Positions 32,953 to 47,900 of a DNA stretch of 64,000 bases are shown here, in pieces. Position 1 is the stretch's first letter. Every line of letters starts with the position of its first letter. This stretch comes from Costus lasius (lineage: Eukaryota > Streptophyta > Magnoliopsida > Zingiberales > Costaceae). A program made the translations under genes and the position numbers. The notes under the pieces are model-generated. The model did no database searches and had not been told where the DNA came from. It saw only the letters and a list, made by a program, of their open reading frames with translations. The stretch lies in NCBI GenBank assembly GCA_027563935.2, contig CM050449.1:88326371-88390370 (forward strand), in the 5' to 3' direction.

Positions 32953-35900
32953 GTGGGTTGGAGTTTATCCTTTTCAGGCAGAATAACCTGCATTGAATCT
33001 TACGGTAACAGATCAGTTAGCAATAAGCATCTTGGTGTCTCCCTAATTTTTACTGTTACAAGACCTTAACATGTTGTCTAAAAACTGTTTTCATGTATAA
33101 AATCAAGGTAAAAATGGTCTGGCCAATAAAAAAAGTTCAATTACAGAATATTCACTCCTGCACAGAAAATAATCTCAAATTTTGTATCCTCTTCAAGAAT
33201 CAAAGCTAACAGGTGACAGAGAAAAAGTTATTTAAAAAACCATAGTCGGTGATCCAGAAGAGAGAGGAAGCAAGAGAAGAACATAGGCGTAGAAGAAAGA
33301 AGATAATTGAGGTACTAATAGATTGTATGCCGTTACAAGTATCCTGGGTAGACCTTAAGGTTTCTCATGCAAAATTCTCATGAAGCCATTGAAAAACAAG
33401 AGCATCAATTACAATGTTTAAAGTAACCTAGACCACTTTATAGGAAAGTGTTTTGTTTTCGTGAGTCAAATAACTATTATAAAATCGTTTACAAATGAAA
33501 ATCAGTCTTCTTCATATTTTCCCAAGTTCAAAAAGACTATAGACAGTGTAGAAATGTAGAAGATCAAGGATTCACGTGAGATGCCACAAAACTCTTAAGT
33601 TAATCCAAGTACAATAAAAAAATCAAGATGATTGCATCATTTAACAAAAAGTTATTATGTTACGTTAGGCTGTGTATCAAAGAGGGGAAAGAAAAGTAAT
33701 GAAATAAAGCTTGATTAATGAAAGAAAAATAAAAGGATACAAGTTCGGATTTGCGCATGTATTCTTGGATTCCACTAAAAAGAGAAAAATTTCCATTGAA
33801 GAAAATATTGGAGGATTGAGGAATACATAGCAGGGTTTTTAAAACCGGTTTGAACTGGCTAATTTTTCTAGTTCGGACCGGTCTAAAAGTCAGAGCACTT
33901 CATAGCAGCAAAATCTAGTGAGAGAAAGAGAAGAAGAAGAAAGGAGGAGGAGGAAGTGAGGAAGGAGAGGAACTAGCGATGGGCGACCGCTGGCGTGTGA
34001 CGAGCGGGCAACGACGCCGATTCTCCTTCTTTCGCTCTTTCTTTCTCTTATTTTTTCTCTTCCTCTTCTTCTTCGCCTGCTCCATCTAATTCCACCAGAA
34101 TTTTGGCACATACGATCAAGTATGTACCTCAGATCGGAACTTCGAACCTTGATACATAGTGTATTGGATTAAAAAACTATCTATCTTTGATATAAAATCT
34201 AAGCAATCATGAAAAATAAACAACCAGTCGGACTGGAACTTTAAACCTTGATACATAGTATAGTGGATTGAAAAACTATCTATCTTTGATATAAAATCTA
34301 AGCAATCATGACAAAGCATTAACCATATTAGTCTTTCATTCATTCAAATCTTGTGTGACTTTGACTCTCATGAAAGAAAACAGTATTAAGTCAACAAAGA
34401 GCATCAATAGTTTTATTTTGAGTGTTAAACCAATGCTTGACTGTGAAACAATACTTACTAAGAAATTCAAATTAGCATTGTTAGTGTTTAAATTCTTTTG
34501 AAAATTTAAGTACAAGTTTGATGGGCATAGCAATAAACAATATTGCTAACAGATAAGACAAAGAATACCTGAATATAACTCTTTAAATAGATGAAATATT
34601 ATTTGGCTCTTACTTTAATGTATTTTACTAAAACAATACCAAAATGACTTTAGTGACTTGGAATTTAGATTCCTATGTTAGAAATATCTCAAGTGAGTTC
34701 ACATAAAGCCTAAGGATAGTAGGTAGCATGGTTTTACATCTCACTTGCATACTAGTTCAATCTCGAACCAATATATTCTAGACATATCGGCACTAATAAT
34801 TATACTAACACATGGTATATCGGTACCAATTGCGTCTTCGACTATTATGTACCACCGGTACTTTATATACTAATTTTTGAAAGTTTGGTAGGTAATGATT
34901 TACAATTTGATATATTTGTTATACCGCACTTCAAGCCACATGAACTCTCCTATTCTTAGTTTCTAACGAGTTTGTAATTGGAGCTACTTGGAACTAAATT
35001 TCCTAATGAACTTATATAATGAGAATCATTCAAAACTATATATCTAAATAGGATTAGGCTTGAGCATCCTAAGTTGCTCTAACCATTTTTAGATCTACTG
35101 CAACACCTTGGTTGAAAATGATAAAAATATAGAAACAAAACTTTGGTTTGCATAAATAAACACATCTTGATGTTAATAAAAGAAAATAGCATTGGAAACC
35201 ATGAGAAAATTTAACAAAGGTAACCTAAGTGATTTTCTCAAATCTTAATAAAGATTTAGAGTATTATTGAACTAAACTAGAAAAAGTTTCCTATACAAGG
35301 TTGTATTACTAAGCTCATAAAGCACTTTAAGGTGTTTGGTGGGTCAAATAGGCAAATGAACATGATCAACAACTCATAAGGATCATCTTGATTATTGAAA
35401 GCAATATGCTTTGGCATAAAAAAAAATCAAATATGAACTTAGTAGTATTCAAGTAAACAAATAAACTCACAAGGAAGTCTTATATGTATTCAAGTTGGGG
35501 AATTGATAAGAAATATTTGATTATGATATTATTGATTACCCATATATGACCTCCAAGAACTACCTTTCTTAGGTGTCTTTTCTTTTGGGCAATAGAAGTA
35601 GTAAGTATATTACAAAATGCCCCTTATGTGAGAGGCCAAAATACATGATAGTTTAGTTGGCCAAATGTCGGACCAATAGTTACAAGATATAGAATTTTTA
35701 GCAAAAGTTGCTCCTGATTGAACTCGCAATGAACAACAGAGAGTTTACAATTATCCATTCTATTTATTATGAAGTGTAGGTCCCCAAGGATTTGTTTGGT
35801 AGTCACTAAAGGAGGATGATCACGATCTTCAATAAGGGTAATGGTATTGGGTCTTGCTTAGAATAATATGTATTGGAGCACTAATTTGATGCCAATAAGC

Positions 35901-38900
35901 TCAGCATTGAGAATTGAATGTGTTTGAAGGTAAGCAGAAAAGACAAAGTGGCAGGAGCCTGTTGAATTACAAACGGAGTAGCCAATGCCTTTTACCATTT
36001 GAGCCAGCAGCCCACGCACCATCTACATTAATTTTCAGCTAGCCAAAGGGACGAGTATTCCATAGAGTATACGAGCTAGTTGTATTTTGAGTATCATTTC
36101 CTTCATATTTTAGGCAAGAAAATGCATTACTGAAATGTAGTAGAGCTCAAGGTTTGAGAAATCAATCAGGTAGTATGGCCAGTTTGTACAAGTCCATATT
36201 TTGAGGTATGATTGGTTTATACAAGTTCATACCGTGTGGTACGACCGGTAGATAGTATTGGTTTATACAAGTTCATACCATGCGATACGACCGGTTTGTA
36301 TTGGTCCAAGCAAGGACCAATACACAAACCAGGCTCAAACCAAAGAAGAGAAGAGAAGGAAAAAGAGAGGAGAGGAAGAAGAGGAAAGAACAAGAGAGTG
36401 GATGCAGCTAGAAGCTTCTGCTTACGGTAGAATCTTTGCCTTAAGTTTCCGCTCATGCCTTGGACTTCTCTACTCTCTACCCTGTTTTCATCCGGCATTA
36501 ACCGATATGTATCGATTCGGTTTGGACCGATATGTATCGATTTGGTTTGGACCGATATTTGAAACCTTCGTAGAGCTAGCCTTACTATTTATGGAGCATT
36601 TGGTTTTATCATTGAAAAAAAGAATTTTGAGCTTTCCAAAAAATCAAAAAAATGAATAAGATTAGAGAAGATAGGCCCACAATTCATTTGACCATAAAGT
36701 TTTAAATTAGACATGGAGATGCGGAGTTTGTGAAAGATAGGTCCACAATTCATTGGTGAAGTCACACTAAAAGAAAATATGTTGAACCAAAACCAAACTA
36801 TTTTGACATAAAATACATTGTCTAGCCCTACCAAATCCAAATTTTATTACAAGGGATGAGGTGGAAAGCCTTTTGTGCAAAAGCTCCCAGCCAAAGATTT
36901 TCACCCATGGGAAAACAAGCAACACATCCAAAAGGGCCTTCCACCCCAACCAAGGCTCATTGAGGTATGGTTGATTTCTCATAAGGAACAAGTACACAGA
37001 CTTATTTAGGGAGAACCCAAGGGTGTCCTCAGGCCAATGCCAAGTATCATAAGGGGATGCAAAGATGGGGAACTTGAATCTCTTCGGCGGTGATTGGATT
37101 TTATTAATGTTCTAGTGCTGTTCCTCTATAACATTAAAAATAGTCATATCATCAACAATGGAATCCATGGAAATGAAAGTAGGTTTGCAATATATTGGGA
37201 GGTCAAGACACTAGGCATGATTGAGATGCTGGTGTCTCGGTCATTCCCAATACAATTTAGGAGTCCCACTTTTTCAGAATTCAATTTGAGCATAAAGCCT
37301 CTCTAGCTCCAACTCATGCACTAGGACCAAGTAATTTTTTAAGGATTAGGAGTGCTATATTTGACCATAACTAACCTAGTTCAAACAGTGGGGTTGTTGT
37401 TGAGGTGGTCAAAGATGCATTTGTATTGTGTGGCAATGTGTAACAATGTGAAGTCCTTGCTGTGGCTGCTAAAATTCTTATGAAACGTTCTAATTAAGCA
37501 AATAAATACCATTAGTTGTTCTAATTAAGCAAATAAATACCATTAGTTGCCTGATTATAATTCCAAAAGAATTAGTAGGGAATTTTGTCAAGATTTTCAG
37601 TGTACTTTTGGGACAACCAAGTGGAGGTGAGAGCGTGAATGGGGCTAGGCATGATAGTAGAGTTGACAAGAGCAGCTCTACACTTCTGTGAATGAATTTA
37701 CCATGCCAGGATCCCAAGTGTTGATTTAGAACAGCGAGGCAAGCTTGGTAGGTGCTAGAGGCAAGCGACTAGGGGCAAATAAGAGCCCCAAGGTCATCGG
37801 CATAGAGAAGATGGTTCTTTTGGAATCGGCACTATAATTTTTACGAAAATAAATTCTAGACTTGTTTAGATTAATTTTTATACCTGCCATAGCATGAAAG
37901 TAATGGAAGCATTTGAGGATTTTGCTACTGGATTTGGAGTTGGCTCTAAAACACAAGAAAAGGTCATCGGCATAGAGAAGATGGGTAATTTTGAAGGAAC
38001 CTTTGATGCAGAGAGGAGTAATAAAGTTGCACCTGGCCAAATTCTTTAAAAGAATACCAAGCAAGTAGGCAACAACAACAAACATATAAGGGGAGAGGGG
38101 CCCCTGCCTAATGCCTTTTTTGCTTCTAAAGTAGGGGGAAGGTTGGCCATTGAAAACGCAAAGAAAATAAAGGAACCTTGGCAATAGTGGACTAGTCTAA
38201 TGTTAAACTTGTATTGGTCCATACCAATGTATTAGTTGTCTAACCGATCTAAATCGGTGTGTCAGTCCTCTGTTGGACTAATATGTACTGATTTGTACCC
38301 ACACCTGGTACCTACAGTCAACGTTTTAAAACTGATAAGAACTAATGTACTCGTCCAAGCACAAATTGATATGTATCGGTCAGTTCATACATGGTTTATG
38401 ATACATATATATTATGTTTCTCTCTCTCTATATATATATATAGAGAGAGAGAGACCAATACATGCTGGCCGTAGAGACCAATTTTTTAATCCTTCACCAA
38501 GAGATCTTGTAACTATCCAATTTAACTCAGCTTTCAATTAGGTGTATTCTATGACACTAGATGGTAGGATGTTGTGATCCCATGACAAAGTCAAATGCTT
38601 GTTCTTCATATAAGGAAGGTGATATCTCGTATTTTTATAGTCTTTTAGACTAATATTTACCTGTGAATCGAGACTTGTTTTCATGCTTTTATATCTCTTT
38701 CTGGCTTATTTCATTGATTTTCTTCATAAGCTTCACTTCTTGTCATGTTGATGAATATAGGACAATTCACTCGCTTTTGAAACTATTTTGAGGTATATTT
38801 ATATCCCCGAATGCATCATGAACCTTGACGAGAAGTTTGGCTTCAAACAAAGCTAATTTCCAGAATTACGGCCGAGACCATAATTTGCATTATGGCCGTA

Positions 38901-41900
38901 ATTTCTAGTTTGAATTATCAGGAAATCCATCTTAATTCAAACATAATCATATTCCGAAGGTATGCTCTCAATTTTCTCAAAAGAAGCTTTTCGGAAGACA
39001 AAAAGTTCGACAGTAGACATTACGGGTATAGCCGTAATTTCACCCCACCCGTAATCTTCACATCGGCGACCTTTGATGTCATACTTTGGCCGAAATTCAA
39101 GTCAAGTCAAAGGTCAATTCACATGCAAAATTTCAGACAAAACGGAGTTCATTACAGAAATTACAGGCATGCCCATAATCTAATTTCACCCGTAATGGTG
39201 TTAAGAGCATTAAGTACGTTGAGGGGCTGCATTAAATGAGTCATAATTTTTCCGTTATAACTCCGATTTGGGCGTTTTTGGTGTTATTACGACGAGCTTT
39301 TAATGGCCCTTAAGTGTATGAACGTTTCAAGAGTCGAAGAGCATCAGTGTCGACATTACAGACATGCCCGTAATCTTCATTACACCCATAATCTCACTTG
39401 CGCAGCCTAAACTTAAAAGAGCCATAACTTTCTCATTATTGCTCCGTTTTGGACGTTTTTTGTGTCAAAATGTAGCACCTTTGAAATAATAAAAGGGGCA
39501 AAAATCTCTGAAGAACGCAGCACCTAGTTGGGGCTCAAGGTGGGCTAGCGAATTTTGCAAAGGGAAGTTCTTGGAGACTACAAGGGAGGAGGAAGGAATG
39601 GTACATCATGCTAGAAGACTTGAAAGAATGTTGCAACACTTTTGCAGAAGAGTTTGCTTCCTTTTTCTTCTATTTTCTTTTTAGTTTTTTCTAATCCTTT
39701 AGAGATTGTACTGAATCGACGCCATGCTAGCTAATCTTTTTATCGGAACAAGGGTGTAATCTCGTTGCGTGTATCTTTTATTCGAACTTGTTTTCTTGTA
39801 GCAAATGCAATTTTATCTTGTGTTTATTCGATCTGTGCTATTTTACTGCTAGTATTGCCCTGATCACGCAATTACTTTTCTCGGGCGCCGCAAGAAGGAC
39901 CGAAAGGTGAATTGCGACGCTAGATCTGCCTTATCGATCATGCTCTGACCTGTCAAGAAATTGGGCAGGATTTGTATGAGGAACCTTATGATATCTCTGA
40001 GCCCATTGGATCAATCTAGATCTGGGAAGCCACGAAAGAGGATTGTCAATCTAGATTGATACCGGATTACGCTGTCGAAAGAGGGTAATCTGTACCATTG
40101 GATATCTCCTTGAGCACTTTAAGATTGCGTTGTTATGATATTATTTTGTTTGAGTTTAAGATCCATCAATGAGATGAACTCCAAATTTTGATGTCTCTAA
40201 ACCTTGTTTCCTATCCAAAACTTTCACTTGCTTGATTCGACTAGCAATTGTATTTAGTTATATTTTCATTTATTTTCAGAAAATCCAAAAACATTTACCT
40301 GATCGTCTAGCTATAGATTCGTAATCACTCGGTACTTGATCACTGTCCCTGTGGGATCGACATCTTAAGTACTACTACGTCAAAGCCGTCACGGTTGCGG
40401 TTAGTAGTACGGTAAAGTACACATTAGAAGGCAATTCTTCGAGAAATTGAATTGGTACATTACATCAATGATTTATCTAATATACATAACTTTAGAGGTT
40501 AGTTTAGGATTACAAGAGGCAAAATTTTCCCTAGCAATGATGGCAAGACAAAACATAGTACCTAAGTCTTAGACTCCAAATACAATCCTTAGGGGTTAGG
40601 GTTAAAGATCTAGTCTTTGTAGTTCCTAATTTATCCTTAATAGAGGTTTTACTAGGACAATGATTAAGTCCTTGCCTTTATAGTGGAAAATATGCATTTT
40701 TCATACCATGATTTGTCACTCAAGATCTAAAACCAGGGCCTACCTAATAGGATGAAAGTGACATCCATGGGCAAGAAATCATAGTAAATCTCATGGTCCC
40801 AAAATAATTAACTCTAGGAAACTTTCAAACTCAAGTTGTTATTGTCAACCAAAGCTATCTTAAATGTTTTTGCATGTGCATTAGCCAGGCTAGTCATTTA
40901 ATGGTTGACTTCAAGACTACATTTATGGAAAAATCTCTATCTATGACCAAACTTGCAAATCTTTTTCTCACACAAAATAAAAGTATGGAAGATATATATC
41001 CTCTTCCAATCATTTTCGTCCCTAATGCTATTTGACACTATAAACAATATTAACATGTGTAATATCCACTTATCAAGGAAAATATAAGGGGTAAAAAGAA
41101 ATACAACCAAGAGTGGTCATATTTCTAGCACATTTTCTATCTCTAGTGGGAGCAATGAGAGTCAATGTTACCTTTGTTATGACAATTCCGACACTGAATT
41201 AAGAGATAAGTTGAGATTTTATATCTGAATGATAGAATGATGCTAGTAGTTTGGCAAAATTTAACAAGATTATCATTAGAAGCAATCTAGAAGGTGGTCT
41301 AATGAGATGAATTGTAAAAACCTTAAAAATTTTATTATTTTTTTGTTTAGGGACCCAATTGTAATATTGTAAACTCCTTGGGTTTTTATGCAAAAATTCC
41401 AAAATAAATAAAAACCAAACCCTTCTCTCCCGCATTGGTTTTGTCGATTCCTTTCTCTCTCGCTTGCTATCACACTACTCGTGTTCTTGACTCCAATAGT
41501 AACTAGATGCGTTTAGCGATGACAGGAAGAAGCACGGGTGATATTCCCCTCTTTCTACAGCACAACTAAGTCTTCCCATTAAGATATTTTTTCACATTGT
41601 GACTATAGCATTTAAAGACATGTGCAGCATGAAGGGCATCCCATCGAATCCTTCTTTGGCAATGTCCTTCCTCTTTTTCGTTGGGGTAGAATGGACTCAG
41701 AGGTCATCCAACAATACGTGCAGCAACGACCACCAATTCTAGGTCTCGACAACAAGTTTAGCATACTAACAATGATTTTCTCCAACTTGTTTGTGTGGGC
41801 GTTGGCAGCTAGGCTGGCAAGGTGTCGGAAACCCTAACATGTGTGTATATGTTTATGTGTTCAATCTACTATGTATATGCACAACAAACATCATTTGTTT

Positions 41901-44900
41901 CATTAAGGAAAGGACAAGTGTAGGATACATGTTAGATTACTACAATCATATGTAATAGCCCTAATTTGGTAATATTGGTATAAATTTAATGTGATAATTA
42001 TGAAATTGATGATGAGATAATTTAGAGATAGATATATGTATATTGTGGTTCATGAAATTTTATTAGATTTATGAGGGTATATATACATATATAGAGATAG
42101 CAGTTCATTGTGGTTAGAAACTAGATGATAATTGATTTTTTATTTTGTTATGTGATATTGTAAAGGTAACAAGGTTTCTTGACTTGAGACTAGAAGTGTC
42201 AAAGACATGAGTATTGGTGATTGAGTTGTGCGGAGAGGACTATATTATGGCAAGGATCCTACCTTAACTTCTTTTCTATGTTGTCAAGTAGAGATTCTAC
42301 ATACAAAACCCTGTTGCTTCTACTGTTTGGTATGTTTCATGTACCATTCATTTCCTTTGTTGCTTCATTGTTGCATAGTAGTGGTGTATTTCGTTATGGT
42401 TTTGTTATCATGATAAGATGGAACTTGCATACTTTAGTGTATATTTTGAGTGGGCGTTTATGAGTAAAATATTATTGTCATGTATATATTTTTAAGATAT
42501 GAGTTTACATGATGTGTTAAGATATATGTTGTGATTTGTTATTGTATGCTTTGGGCATACATGCTGGATGTGGACACCAACTATGGGGCAGGCTATTAGT
42601 GGTTGTTGGTCAAGTCATCATTTAGACAATGCTAGAGTTGCCCGGTGTTGAACACAACACCATTGTGATACCATAGGGCGATCACAAGGTACTTGTTCCA
42701 CTTTTACCGTTAGAGGTGGAATCGTTCCAGTTTTAGAGTTAGATGTTGAATCACTCTTCATAGTGTGCGACACATAATGCAGCTCAATATTTTATAATGT
42801 GATAGGGTGTATTTTATTACATCACAATTTTTGATATTATGTGTTATACTTTTGTAATTGGATAGAGACGTTGTTATCATTGTTTGAAATTTATACCTGT
42901 CCGAAACGGGACCAATTTCACTATAGCATATATTGGTACACATGGTTTTATTGTAGCATAGTATCAGTACACACTATTCATACCAGTCCAGCAGCTAATT
43001 GGACTGAGCCACCGGACCGATTTTTAAAACCATGGTTGTTATCATGTTAGTTGAGTATAGATGTAAATCCCTACTTAGCTATTTTGAGTGAACTCCTTTA
43101 TTTCAGGTGTGGAGTTTGTTAGATAAACTAGAGGCCCCTATGCAAGGTTTTGAAAATCATTCTAAATTGACTTGTTTTCTCGGTTTGTATTGGTCCAACT
43201 AGGGACCGGTACTCGGATGCAGCGGAATCGAGCAAAAGCAGCGCAAAAGGAAGGAGAAAGAGAAAAAAGAGTAAGAGAGGAAGGAGGAGCAATAGGCGAG
43301 CAGTAGAGGTGAGCAGATGGAGCAAGCGGAGGCGAGCGGTGGAGATAGTCATAAACGCGAGTACCCCTCTTCTTCCTCTTCTTCTTTTTTCTTCCTCTAT
43401 TGCTTTGCTAATTTTCATCCGGTACAGCCTGGTTTGTACATATGCCCTAGACCTGCTTTTCAAACCTTGCCCCTATGAAGAGTGATTAGTCTTATATAGA
43501 TATTTTTATATTTTCTCATTACTAAGACATTGACATATCTATATAGACATGTGGATAAATGGACACATATACTTGTATTTTCTTTTATTTTATTGTTTGG
43601 CAATTGAACATACAACTGTGAATTTTTATAGTGTTATGCAGCTGAGTAGTACTATTTATTATTGATGTCACATGACCAATATTGTGAGTAATTTGAGAAA
43701 TATATTTTTGGTATAGTTGTTATAGATTTTTTGTGATTTTGGATTTTATGATTTTGATTTATAGAAGTATTATAAATTATCATTTTGATCAGATATATTT
43801 ATTGAAATGGTAAATGAGGTTAGACTCTTGACATGTATAAATGGTATGTCAACATGCCAATTGCTATGTCCTATAAATAGTGTTATTTATGGAGGCATGA
43901 CATGAATACATTAAGTACTTTTCAATTCTGAAACTCATACAAAAGCTTCTTCCATCGAGTGAGGAATGCTAGAGAATAATGCTAGTTTGGGAAATTTTAA
44001 CAAAATTATCATTAGAAGTAATTTATAAGGTAGTCCAATGGCATGAATAGATCATGTACTCATGTACTTTTTAATTTCCAAACATATTATGAAGCTTCTT
44101 CAATTTGGTGAGGAAACCTTATAGAGTTCATCTTATTGTCAAAATTTGACCCTTTAAATAATAAAAATTTGGCCTTCCTTGCACAATTGTTAAATTATAA
44201 ACAATTGATTTCATCTTATTGTCAAATTTTAACCTATTAACATATTGTCAAATAAAAACAACCTGGTAATCCTTAACCTCACTCCCCAAGAATGAATTTC
44301 ACAAATTGAACAAGTATTTAACTACATTTGAAGTCAATTGTTTATAGTTTACAACTGTTTGATAAGTAATCCCTTTCGAAGGTACTTAGGCAGCTTTCCT
44401 AAAATCTTACTTCATAAACTCCCCATTAGTGATGAGTGGTTCATGGAGATGGTCAAGGCTATGTTGAAATGGTATGTTAACATGCCAATTGCCATGTGCC
44501 TATAAATACTATTATTTATGGAGGCATGACATGAATACATGAAGTACTTTTCAAGTCTCAAACTCATACAAAAACTTCTTCCATCGGGTGAGGAATGCTA
44601 GAGAATGATGCTAGTTTGGGAAATTTTAACAAAATTATCATTATAAGCAATTTATAAGGTAATCCAATGACATGAAGAGATCATGTAGTTTTTAATTTCC
44701 AAACTTATTATGAAGCTTCTTCCATTTGGTGGGGAAACCTTATAGAGTTCATCTTATTGTCAAAATTTGACCCTTTAAATAATAAAAATTTGGCCTTCCT
44801 TGAACGATTGTTAAATTATAAATAATTGACTTCATCTTATTGTCAAATTTTAATCTATTAACAAATTGTCAAATAATAACAACCTAGTCATCCTTAATCT

Positions 44901-47900
44901 CACTCCCCAAGAATGAATTTCACAAATTGAACAAGTATTTAACTACATTTGAAGTCAATTGTTTATAGTTTACAACTGTTTGAGAAGTAATCCCTTTCGT
45001 AGGTACTTAGGCAGCTTTCCTAAAATACTTACTTCATAAACTCCCCATTAGTGATGAGTGGTTCATGAAGATGGTCAAGGCTATGTTGAACTCCTATGGA
45101 CCTAACAACATCGTGAAAAGTAACCATGAATGAGGAATTTGACAACTCAAACACCTTTCATAATTTAGATTAAGGTATATTACCTACTCAAGGACCTCTT
45201 AGATATAGTAATTCCAAAGCAACGTAACCTATAATTTTTCGTGACCAAGCTTTTGAAGACGTTATGCATAAATCTTAGAAACTAACTTTCAGATTCAAGG
45301 GATGAGTCAACAAGTTTGGTTTCCCAACAATTTGGTGGAACTAACTAGGAAAATCAAAGATAATGTGTGAGACTTTGATGGTAGATTTGACCCAAAAATT
45401 ATTGTTAAAATACTAGATTTGCCTATGTAATGACAATTGTAGTTTCTACAAAGCATAAATGGAAATGTTCAAGTCTCTAATGCTAGAAAACTCATTTTTT
45501 AGATGCTGGATATGGAAATTTTGTTGGTATTAAGTATGCTGATAGATGGGTAGAGAGGAAGAGAAGGTACAAAATGAGAAGAAAGGGACAAAAAAGGGAT
45601 CAGTCAAAAGCTAGCCTTTTCCAACTAAGAATGGTTTGTCTGCTTAGGGGAAGTTTATTAGTATGCTCTTTTACCAACTAATTTAGTTGGAGAAAAAGAA
45701 GGGTAGGAGAAGAGAAGAGTAGAAGTAGAGAGAAAAGAGAAGATAATTGACAAAATACTAGACGTATTTCAATTCATTTGTCAACCGTGTATAAGAATCC
45801 ACCTATTTAAAGTGCTTGAGGCACCAAAGGAAACAAGAAAAATAAATACATTACAAGTTTCCAAGGTAAAGCTTAAAAGTTCCATGCAATATTAAGCTTC
45901 CTATAACGACGATTGAAAACCTAAGCATCAATTAAAATTTTTATAGATGTCATATAATATTCAAGTTCTCAAACACCGTTTGGCTATCTAAGACAGCTAC
46001 TACAGGAAGTTGTGATGTTTTGGACGCCTAGAATAAAGTTTCTAAAGTTTGATAAATCTTCATCAGCTAAACTTATCTTGACAAGTGTTCTAAGCCCAAA
46101 TAAACCCCAAAAATAGTGAATTAGCACGTAATTATGTATAGCAATTCCAATCATGGTTTCAAGTACTAGTCCGGCGGCTCAGTCCGGTGGCCGGCCGGAC
46201 CGGTACGTACCGACTGTACCGGTACTTAAAACACTGTATCCAGCTTAGTTGCATTGATACCAGCAGTACCGTACCAGTACATACCGGACATACCGGACTG
46301 GTACTTGAAACACTGATTCCAATTAACAAAAATAAAATGAAACATTTACCTTATAACATTTTGGATCTTTAAATTCTTCATAATCAACTACAAAAAACGT
46401 TACCTATTCAAGAATGGTGATTTGACTAAGAATGGTTTAATATTTGTTAAAGTTTTTATTTTTTTTACATAGGCAAGTAATTAATTAAGGCGGAATTCAA
46501 CCCTAAGACTTTATTATCAACAACTAAGGTTTTTCACTACGATGCTTTCTTTTCAGTTCCTGTGATATTGGAGACATAGTCCAACTCATATGGTTTTCAA
46601 GATAAGTCATCTGACTCTAAGAAAATATTTCATTTCTATTCATAATTTCAATTTTTTTATGATTCAAGGAAAAATTAAACTTGTAATGTATCACATATAT
46701 CCATTAATTTTTTAGTAAGACATATCTCCATTATCACCTTTTCTTTACCCAACTAGTAACATACCAAAAACAATTGCATTTTTCCAGAATTGGGAAATAA
46801 GAAAAGGTCCACAAGAACATCAGGAAGGAAATTGATATGCATCCAAAAACGAGATTAAACTGTTAGAAAACGAATGGTAACTGCTTTATTTATGGGCTGT
46901 ATTCTAAAACATTACAGGTTGATGAGGGTCTTTAAACTATTGACACTTTGTAGTGCACCATGATAAGAGTGTGAGCTCAGATTCACACTCAGATATTGGG
47001 AACTTGAGCCCTTCCTAACAAGGTCAAAGAAAAGGCCCAGCTACTCAAGGAACTGAGAAAGGTATAATGAGAACAAACATTAAATGACATGCCATAATGG
47101 GAGGATATTTAGCATTTTTCCCCTTTTAGATGAATATTGATGTGCAAGTAAATATTTACTCCGTTGTTTACGGAAATTTTTGGAAGTTTAAGTGATCTTC
47201 AGTCAAAGCAAGTGGCATAGTCCTTGTGCTCATCAAGTAGTGTTTTAGTTGATAAAGATTTTCTGATTGCATTTTTTGAAGAATATTTGATGCTGTTTTT
47301 ACTTGCTATTGTAGTAGGTCGGTTGCATCCTTACAATAACATGGCAACGATTGGATGCTATCTTGTGAGCGTTAATGAAAATAATTTCTATAATTCTGTT
47401 TTAGATACAACGGAGTACCTTAATTTTTAACTGTGTGCTAACGGAAATGGGAGAAATTAGAAGAAAGTATTTGAAGATCTTTAATTTTGAAAACTAAGGA
47501 CCAAAGAATAAAGTTCAATTCAGAATAACACAACTTAAATTAACGGTCAATCTATCAACAGATGAATTTTGTCGGACATTTTTTACAACTCAGCCTTAAC
47601 CAAAATTCACACAAATTTTACAATGAGATATATGTCCGAAATTTTCATTTTCTGTACATCCTGGTGGAGTCTATTTCAACAAATCATGCAGAGATGTACA
47701 TTCAGTCATGATGAAATGTTAAAAATCCATATTATCCAAAACAACCATTAAATGAAATTCATGTGAACTTAAAGAAAAAAAATAACAGATTCAATAATGG
47801 ATATGTATGAAATTGTGTAAAGCTTTCCAGGATACATTGTTTAAAGGGGTCAAGAAAGTAGACAATTTTATAATCAAGATGTTTAACAGTGTGTGAACGA

